Source: Streptomyces populi (GTDB lineage Bacteria > Actinomycetota > Actinomycetes > Streptomycetales > Streptomycetaceae). Taken from it: a DNA stretch of 35,741 nucleotides. The notes under the pieces are model-generated. The model was not told the origin of the DNA. It ran no database searches and was given only the letters and a program-made list of their open reading frames with translations. Position numbers and translations under genes: made by a program. This document shows positions 31,791 to 35,741 of the stretch, one piece after another (the stretch's first letter is position 1; each line of letters starts with the position of its first letter). The DNA lies in contig NZ_KZ626925.1 of NCBI RefSeq assembly GCF_002911015.1, positions 1-35,741 of the forward strand, given 5' to 3'.

Positions 31791-32723
31791 ATGTCAGTGC
31801 CGTGCTGTTCACTTGGCTGCGTGGACGCATCAGCTCTGCGCGCCCGTCTGAACGACGCCTGGCGCGCGCCCGAATTGCACTGCCCGCTGCCCATTCATGG
31901 GGCAGGGCATGTCTGTGTGCCCAGTGACGCGGAGGATCTGGCCGAGCTGGAGCGCGTCGCTGCGGACGTAGTTGACGGGGCGGGTCTGCCTGTACGTGCC
32001 TGGGTCGTCGGGGGTAGGGCGGCAGGGGTGCCCGACGGTCCGCCGGTGGGCGGGGAGGGTGGGCTCCCCATCGGCGGGAAGGGCGGGCTGCTGGAGCTGC
32101 GCGGGTGGGTGCTGGCCGAGCACTGGTTCGGATACGGCGTGACGGCCACCACCGATGGCCCGCGCCGCGTCGTGATCCTCGCCCGGCGCGCGTTCACCCG
32201 CCCGCCCGGGGTCGGGTGGGTGGCGTTGCTGCGGGAGGCCACCGGGTGGACGGAGCCCGATCGGTGCGGCGTCGACTGGGCCGCGACGGAGGCAGCGCTG
32301 GGCACCGCGCTGCCCGGTGACCACAAGGACATCGTCGACGCCTTCGGCGCGGGCAGCTTCGACGAGTACCTGGACCTGCTGGTGCCGGGTGCGCTGGGCA
32401 CGGATCTAGTCTCCTGGGGCCAGGACATGGCGCGGTACGCCGACCTGTACCGGCCATACCCGGTCCACCCCGCGCCCGGCGGCGTGCTCATATGGGGGAC
32501 CTCCGAGCAGGAGCTGACCTTCCACTGGCTGACCGGACCGGCCGATCCCGACGACTGGCCGGTTCTGGTGCAGTACCTGGACGGTAAGTGGCAGCGCTTC
32601 GACTGCGGCACCGGCGAGTTCGTGCTGCGCCTGCTCACCGACCGCACCCCGCCGTTCGCCTTCCCGCCCTCCGCCGGACCGTTCCCCCACTGGTTCGCCT
32701 CATGGGAGCTGCCGGAGGGCTAA
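31791..32723 (+). CDS. SUKH/SMI1-KNR4-like immunity-type protein
   Basis: 310 residues if started at the ATG at 31791, the first base outside the IS5 end; a GTG at 31821 (VDASALRARLNDAWR) is an alternative. The C-terminal half has the SUKH pattern DWAATEAALGTALPGDHKDIVDAFGAGSFDEYLDLL, then GVLIWGTSEQELTFHWLTG and WQRFDCGTGEFVLRLL. The N-terminal half is an unrelated Gly-rich module (GLPIGGKGGLLELRGW, RRVVILARRAF). SUKH proteins neutralise nuclease toxins. The gene's start and ribosome-binding site now derive partly from the IS end, so its N-terminus may be altered. Confidence 0.8.
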   Translation: MSVPCCSLGCVDASALRARLNDAWRAPELHCPLPIHGAGHVCVPSDAEDLAELERVAADVVDGAGLPVRAWVVGGRAAGVPDGPPVGGEGGLPIGGKGGLLELRGWVLAEHWFGYGVTATTDGPRRVVILARRAFTRPPGVGWVALLREATGWTEPDRCGVDWAATEAALGTALPGDHKDIVDAFGAGSFDEYLDLLVPGALGTDLVSWGQDMARYADLYRPYPVHPAPGGVLIWGTSEQELTFHWLTGPADPDDWPVLVQYLDGKWQRFDCGTGEFVLRLLTDRTPPFAFPPSAGPFPHWFASWELPEG

Positions 32724-32800
32724 CTGATGGTTTCAAAATGAGATCCGGAGGCAGCGAGGGCGCATGCGGTGCCGCCGGTTGAGGCGAGGGCCTGTCCGGC
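32723..32800 (-). repeat. Remnant of an IS5-type left end
   Basis: ACTGATGGTTTCAAAATGAGATCCGGAGGC aligns, in pieces, with 33288-33330, the 3' end of the transposase remnant there: ACTGAT, TTTCA, AATGA, CGGAG, GCGA and GGC coincide in order. The minus-strand translation ends CLRISF before a TGA, parallel to LRRLRTSF. It is a solo end of a lost relative. Confidence 0.55.
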
Positions 32801-32894
32801 TTGCCCCTGCGGCTCCGGCTCACAGCCTGCCCCACGGCGGCCGGCAGCCGCACAGACTCGCCCGTCCGGCCTGGGCGCCGTGCATAGTGTGCTC

Positions 32895-33221
32895 ATGGAT
32901 CGATTCGCGGGTCAGGCCCGCCTCGAATGGTGGGCCAATCACGCGACGTGCCTTGAGAAGTACGACATCGACATCACCGTCACTGTCGACGCGGTCGGCA
33001 CGTGGCGGGCAACCGGTCGGCATGCCAATGCCCTCGACACGACCCAGCGCGAGGGCTGGGACTTCCTCATGGAGATGGACCCCCACTTCTCCATAGTGTT
33101 TCCCGGCGAGGACAACGGCGGGATCTTGGTGAGAGTCTTCGAGGCAGAGGACGGAACTCTCACGCTCACGGAGGCGCCGGACTGGGACGGTTCGGGGAGC
33201 ATCACCTTCGACCTTCCCTGA
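32895..33221 (+). CDS. Hypothetical 108-aa acidic protein
   Basis: MDRFAGQARLEWWANHATCLEKYDIDITVTVDAVGTW, then EGWDFLMEMDPHFSIVFP and ILVRVFEAEDGTLTLTEAPDWDG form an alternating strand pattern with no signal or membrane segment. The ATG at 32895 was preferred over the longer frame, whose upstream residues are low-complexity Pro/Ala. Similar unnamed proteins occur in Streptomyces, often near SUKH-type genes, but I know no function. It lies between two same-orientation IS5-end remnants (32723 and 33288), suggesting it was bracketed by IS copies. Confidence 0.65.
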   Translation: MDRFAGQARLEWWANHATCLEKYDIDITVTVDAVGTWRATGRHANALDTTQREGWDFLMEMDPHFSIVFPGEDNGGILVRVFEAEDGTLTLTEAPDWDGSGSITFDLP

Positions 33222-33296
33222 GTTCAGCCGCCCAAGGGCAGGAACCGACTTTGCCGCCCTGCCACCGCCTCCGGCATGTCGCCTGTCACTGATCTT

Positions 33297-33690
33297 TCAG
33301 AATGAAGTTCGGAGACGGCGAAGGCATACGAGACTGCAGGCCAGTTCGAGGAGACCTTGGTGCAGATCCGCGCGTCGTTCGTAGCGGATGCGGAGCCGCT
33401 TGAACTGGTGCAGCCAGGCGAAGGCTCGCTCGACGACCCAGCGCACCTTTCCCAGTCCGGAGCCGTGTGCGACCCCGCGTCGGGCGATCATCGGTTTGAT
33501 GCCGCGCTTCCACAGCAGACGGCGGTACTTGTCGAAGTCGTAGCCCCGATCGGCATACAGACTCCGGGGCTTGCGGCGGGGGCGTCCTCGCAGGCCCCGA
33601 ATCGCTGGGACGGTGTCCAGCAGCGGCAGCAACTGGGTGACGTCATGTCGGTTCCCACCGGTGAGCGTGACGGCTAGGGGCTGTCCGATG
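33297..33690 (-). pseudogene. 5'-truncated IS5-family transposase
   Basis: The recognisable part runs from PLAVTLTGGNRHDVTQLLPLLD through RPRRKPRSLYADRGYDFDKYRRLLWKRGIKPMIARRG to KVRWVVERAFAWLHQFKRLRIRYERR and the end LRRLRTSF. This carries the second Asp (ADRGYD) and the Glu (VVER) of the DDE set. The N-terminal HTH and first Asp are missing. Upstream codons (ASEPDDGAFGEAHLRL) may be a second, scrambled transposase piece. Not functional. Confidence 0.8.
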
Positions 33691-33863
33691 GGTCGTGTGA
33701 GCTGATCAGGGCCGTGGCTTAGGCGCAGATGAGCTTCTCCGAAGGCGCCGTCGTCGGGCTCGCTGGCACTGAGAGCTCGTCGCCAATTCGCCCACGCTTG
33801 CCTGCGTCGGCCGGTTGAGGAATTTGGTTGCGGTGGACCAGGCGGTTGCGGTGATACTCCGGC

Positions 33864-34313
33864 ATGAGTAGAGACGCCGAGGTCATCGTGCTCGCCCGCT
33901 GGTCGGACGAGGTGATGGAACCGCTGACCCAGGACGACCCGGAACGCACGTGGCGAGGTCGCTTCGTCCCGATAGCGGGGCACTGGGGCTACGAGTTCGG
34001 GTGGGCCCTGGAGTTCGAGAAAATGCGTGCCCGCAAGGGCCTGCTCAGGCACCTGGAGTCGCTGCCGTGGCCGCATCCGCATACGGTGCAAGTTCTGCTT
34101 CGCGACCAGGACGACGACTGCTTCGGGCTATGGATGTTCCAGGAGGGCCGGCTGGTGGAAGTCACCATTCCGCGCACCGAGCGTTTCCACCAGCCGGCAC
34201 CGCCCAATGAGGACTTCGAACCCGACCCGGGCATGCTGCTGCGCACCGACCAAAACACGGCTCTGCCCGAGCAGACCCCAGAACCACGCCGCGACACCCG
34301 CTCACCCTGGTAG
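33864..34313 (+). CDS. Hypothetical 149-aa protein
   Basis: MSRDAEVIVLARWSDEVMEPLTQDDPERTWRGRFVPIAGHWGYEFGWALEF is followed by VQVLLRDQDDDCFGLWMFQEGRLVEVTIPRTERF and a Pro/Arg tail. It is a compact acidic strand-rich domain with several tryptophans and no signal peptide. The ribosome-binding site is weak. I recall similar unnamed Streptomyces proteins but no family function. It is sandwiched between IS5-type transposase remnants, like its neighbour at 32895. An immunity-like role is only a guess. Confidence 0.65.
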   Translation: MSRDAEVIVLARWSDEVMEPLTQDDPERTWRGRFVPIAGHWGYEFGWALEFEKMRARKGLLRHLESLPWPHPHTVQVLLRDQDDDCFGLWMFQEGRLVEVTIPRTERFHQPAPPNEDFEPDPGMLLRTDQNTALPEQTPEPRRDTRSPW

Positions 34314-34419
34314 ACCGAGTTCGACAGCTCATCTTGGGACGTCAGGGCTGTCGACGCGCACCTACTCAGCGAACTACGCCACCACTACCCAGGTGCCGAT
34401 AAGTTCTGAACGAGGCGTT

Positions 34420-34690
34420 TCACTGCGGACGGAGCCATAGGCGGATCGCGGCCACGGTGACCGTCCCGTGGAAGACGTACGCCCGTTTGTCGAAGCGCGT
34501 GGCGACGGCTCGGAAGTTCTTGAGCCGGTTGATGGTCCGCTCGACCTCGTTGCGGCGGCGGTAGATCGTCTTGTCGAAGCCTGCGGGCCGGCCTCCTTGG
34601 CTGCCGCGGCACCGGCGGTTGGCCCGCTGGTCTCTTGGCTCGGGGATCGTGTGCTTGATCTGGCGTCTGCGCAGGTGACGCCGATTACGG
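34420..34690 (-). pseudogene. C-terminal remnant of another IS5-family transposase
   Basis: Minus-strand reading gives RRRQIKHTIPEPRDQRANRRCRG, GFDKTIYRRRNEVERTINRLKNFRAVATRFDKRAY and VAAIRLWLRPQ before the TGA at 34420-34422. This is the C-terminal third of an IS5-type transposase of a different subgroup from 33297-33690, with the catalytic Glu in EVERTINRLK. The start and the first catalytic residues are absent. A probable IS end (GATAAGTTCTGAACGAG) lies at 34398. Confidence 0.75.
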
Positions 34691-35047
34691 CGTGATGAGT
34701 ACGCCTAATAGGCCAGTGGGTTGGCCGGTTGGGCCGGTCGGCAGGGGCCAGAGCGAGACGCCTGAGATATACGCAGCGCCAGGAGTGCTTCGACAAGACG
34801 GACGCGGTTCAGGCCCCTGCCATGTCGGCTCCAGTCGCCGTACGGTTCCGTGATTCGAGCCGTTCCCAGAGCCACCTCCCCATCAGCCGGAGCCTTCGAG
34901 CTCTTCACGAGAGCGAGGACTTTGGGCAGGGCTGGGGCCACGGACGGCTGATGGGGTGGTGCGCCCGAGAGCGCTTCTATTAGGTCGCCGGGTGGTCCTG
35001 CCGTGGCTTGATGCCGACCGACAGCGAAGCCCTGAAAGGAGCGCGTC
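34691..35047 (+). ncRNA. Candidate non-coding left end / bridge RNA region of the second IS110
   Basis: This stretch upstream of the second IS110 transposase has no convincing gene. By analogy with IS110-group elements, the last 100-250 bases are expected to encode the guide (bridge) RNA. Boundaries cannot be fixed from the sequence alone. Confidence 0.35.
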
Positions 35048-35741
35048 GTGCACGCAACCTGCGGAATTGACTGGGCTGAGGATCACCACGATGTCGCGGT
35101 GGTCGACTCGGACGCCCGACTGCTCGGCAAACTCAGGATCAGCGATGACGCGGCGGGCTTCCAGGACCTGCTGCATCTGCTCGCCGAGCACGGCGACGGC
35201 CCGGACGATCCCATCCCGGTGGCGATCGAGACCTCCCGCGGACTCCTGGTTGCCTGCCTGCGGGCCTCCGGACGCCGGGTCTATGCCATCAATCCGATGG
35301 CCGTCGCCCGATACCGTGACCGGCACGTTGTCTCCCGGAAGAAGTCCGACCACCAGGACGCGGTTGTCCTGGCGAACATCCTGCGCACGGACACCGAGTT
35401 CCATCGCCCCCTGCCGGCCGACTCGGACCTGGTCAGGGCAATTGCCGTCCTCGCGCGAGCTCAGCAGGACTCAGTCTGGGACCGCACCCGCGCTCACAAC
35501 CGGCTGCGATCACACCTGCGCGAGTACTACCCCGCGATCCTCGAGGCGTTCGCAGCGAAGCGCGAGCGGCTGCTGTCCCGGGAGGCCCGCACGATCCTGG
35601 CGATCGCGCCCACTCCGGCCGAGGCCACCGCACTGACCCGCGGACGGCTGAGGACCGCCGTCACCAGAGCCGGACGCCAACGCCGCATCGACGCCGAGGC
35701 CGACCGGCTGCTTCAGATGTTCCGCCAGAGCCGGCTTCGCC
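35048..35741 (+). CDS. IS110-family transposase, 3' end outside window
   Basis: The GTG start follows AAGGAG at a good distance. The RuvC-like DEDD domain is clear: CGIDWAEDHHDVAVVD (Asp), IPVAIETSRGLLVACL (Glu) and VSRKKSDHQDAVVLANILR (paired Asp), then a helical linker (NRLRSHLREYYPAILEAF). 231 residues are visible and the frame is open to the window edge. It belongs to a different IS110 subgroup from the transposase at 22220: here the acidic Glu is kept, and overall similarity is low. Confidence 0.92.
   Translation, partial: MHATCGIDWAEDHHDVAVVDSDARLLGKLRISDDAAGFQDLLHLLAEHGDGPDDPIPVAIETSRGLLVACLRASGRRVYAINPMAVARYRDRHVVSRKKSDHQDAVVLANILRTDTEFHRPLPADSDLVRAIAVLARAQQDSVWDRTRAHNRLRSHLREYYPAILEAFAAKRERLLSREARTILAIAPTPAEATALTRGRLRTAVTRAGRQRRIDAEADRLLQMFRQSRLR

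Noticed and set aside
34374..34796. 140-aa minus-strand Ser/Arg-rich ORF
   Set aside because: It is out of frame with the transposase remnant that overlaps it and has no features of its own.

Overview
This window is high-GC actinobacterial DNA, almost certainly Streptomyces. The gene families point that way: TipA-type MerR regulator, Imm49, DUF721/DciA-like and LamG/RHS surface toxin genes, and IS5, IS21, IS110 and IS701 transposases. So do the G+C-rich third codon positions and long false ORFs on the opposite strand. It reads as an accessory region, such as a chromosome arm, a genomic island or a linear plasmid, heavily rearranged by insertion sequences. No housekeeping operon is present. 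A 3'-half fragment of a proline tRNA with its own terminator lies at the left edge and looks like the outer attachment scar of an integrated element.

Layout. Positions 1-310 hold a transposase tail and the tRNA-Pro fragment. Positions 452-1921 hold a small ORF cut by an IS5-type element (605-1921), which carries a 123-aa passenger gene and a transposase with an in-frame stop. Positions 2072-13010 (minus strand) hold a secreted LamG protein, a 2158-aa RHS polymorphic toxin with an Ntox28-like C-terminus, and a 199-aa putative immunity protein, closed by a terminator at 1960-1989. Positions 13600-14800 carry a broken DUF721/DciA-like gene, a 44-aa membrane peptide and a Lys/Ala-rich DNA-binding-type repeat protein. 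Positions 15130-16735 carry a lone type I-E-like CRISPR repeat, two orphan genes and three copies of a 33-bp IS-end-like repeat. Positions 16906-21760 are the most orderly part: a TipA-like MerR regulator, an ornithine cyclodeaminase-family enzyme, a secreted lamin-tail protein, an orphan Imm49 gene and small membrane peptides. From 22000 to the end it is an IS pile-up: IS110, an ankyrin gene, a DUF1963 gene and a dnaE2-like fragment. An IS701 element follows, split by an IS21 element that carries a DUF4279 passenger gene. Then come an alpha/beta hydrolase, a second IS5 element, a SUKH-like gene, two orphan genes, IS5 remnants and a second IS110 running off the window.

How it fits together. 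The LamG and RHS genes and the immunity gene form one contact-dependent competition module. Around it are several orphan genes of known or suspected immunity families: Imm49, SUKH/SMI1, DUF4279, DUF1963, ankyrin and unnamed small acidic proteins. At least two such small genes lie inside the terminal inverted repeats of an IS, so they are carried as IS cargo. The most interesting reading is an IS-assembled bank of immunity-like genes beside a resident polymorphic toxin. That reading is an inference. The IS boundaries, one target-site duplication, the nonsense codons and the gene-IS junctions are read directly from the sequence.
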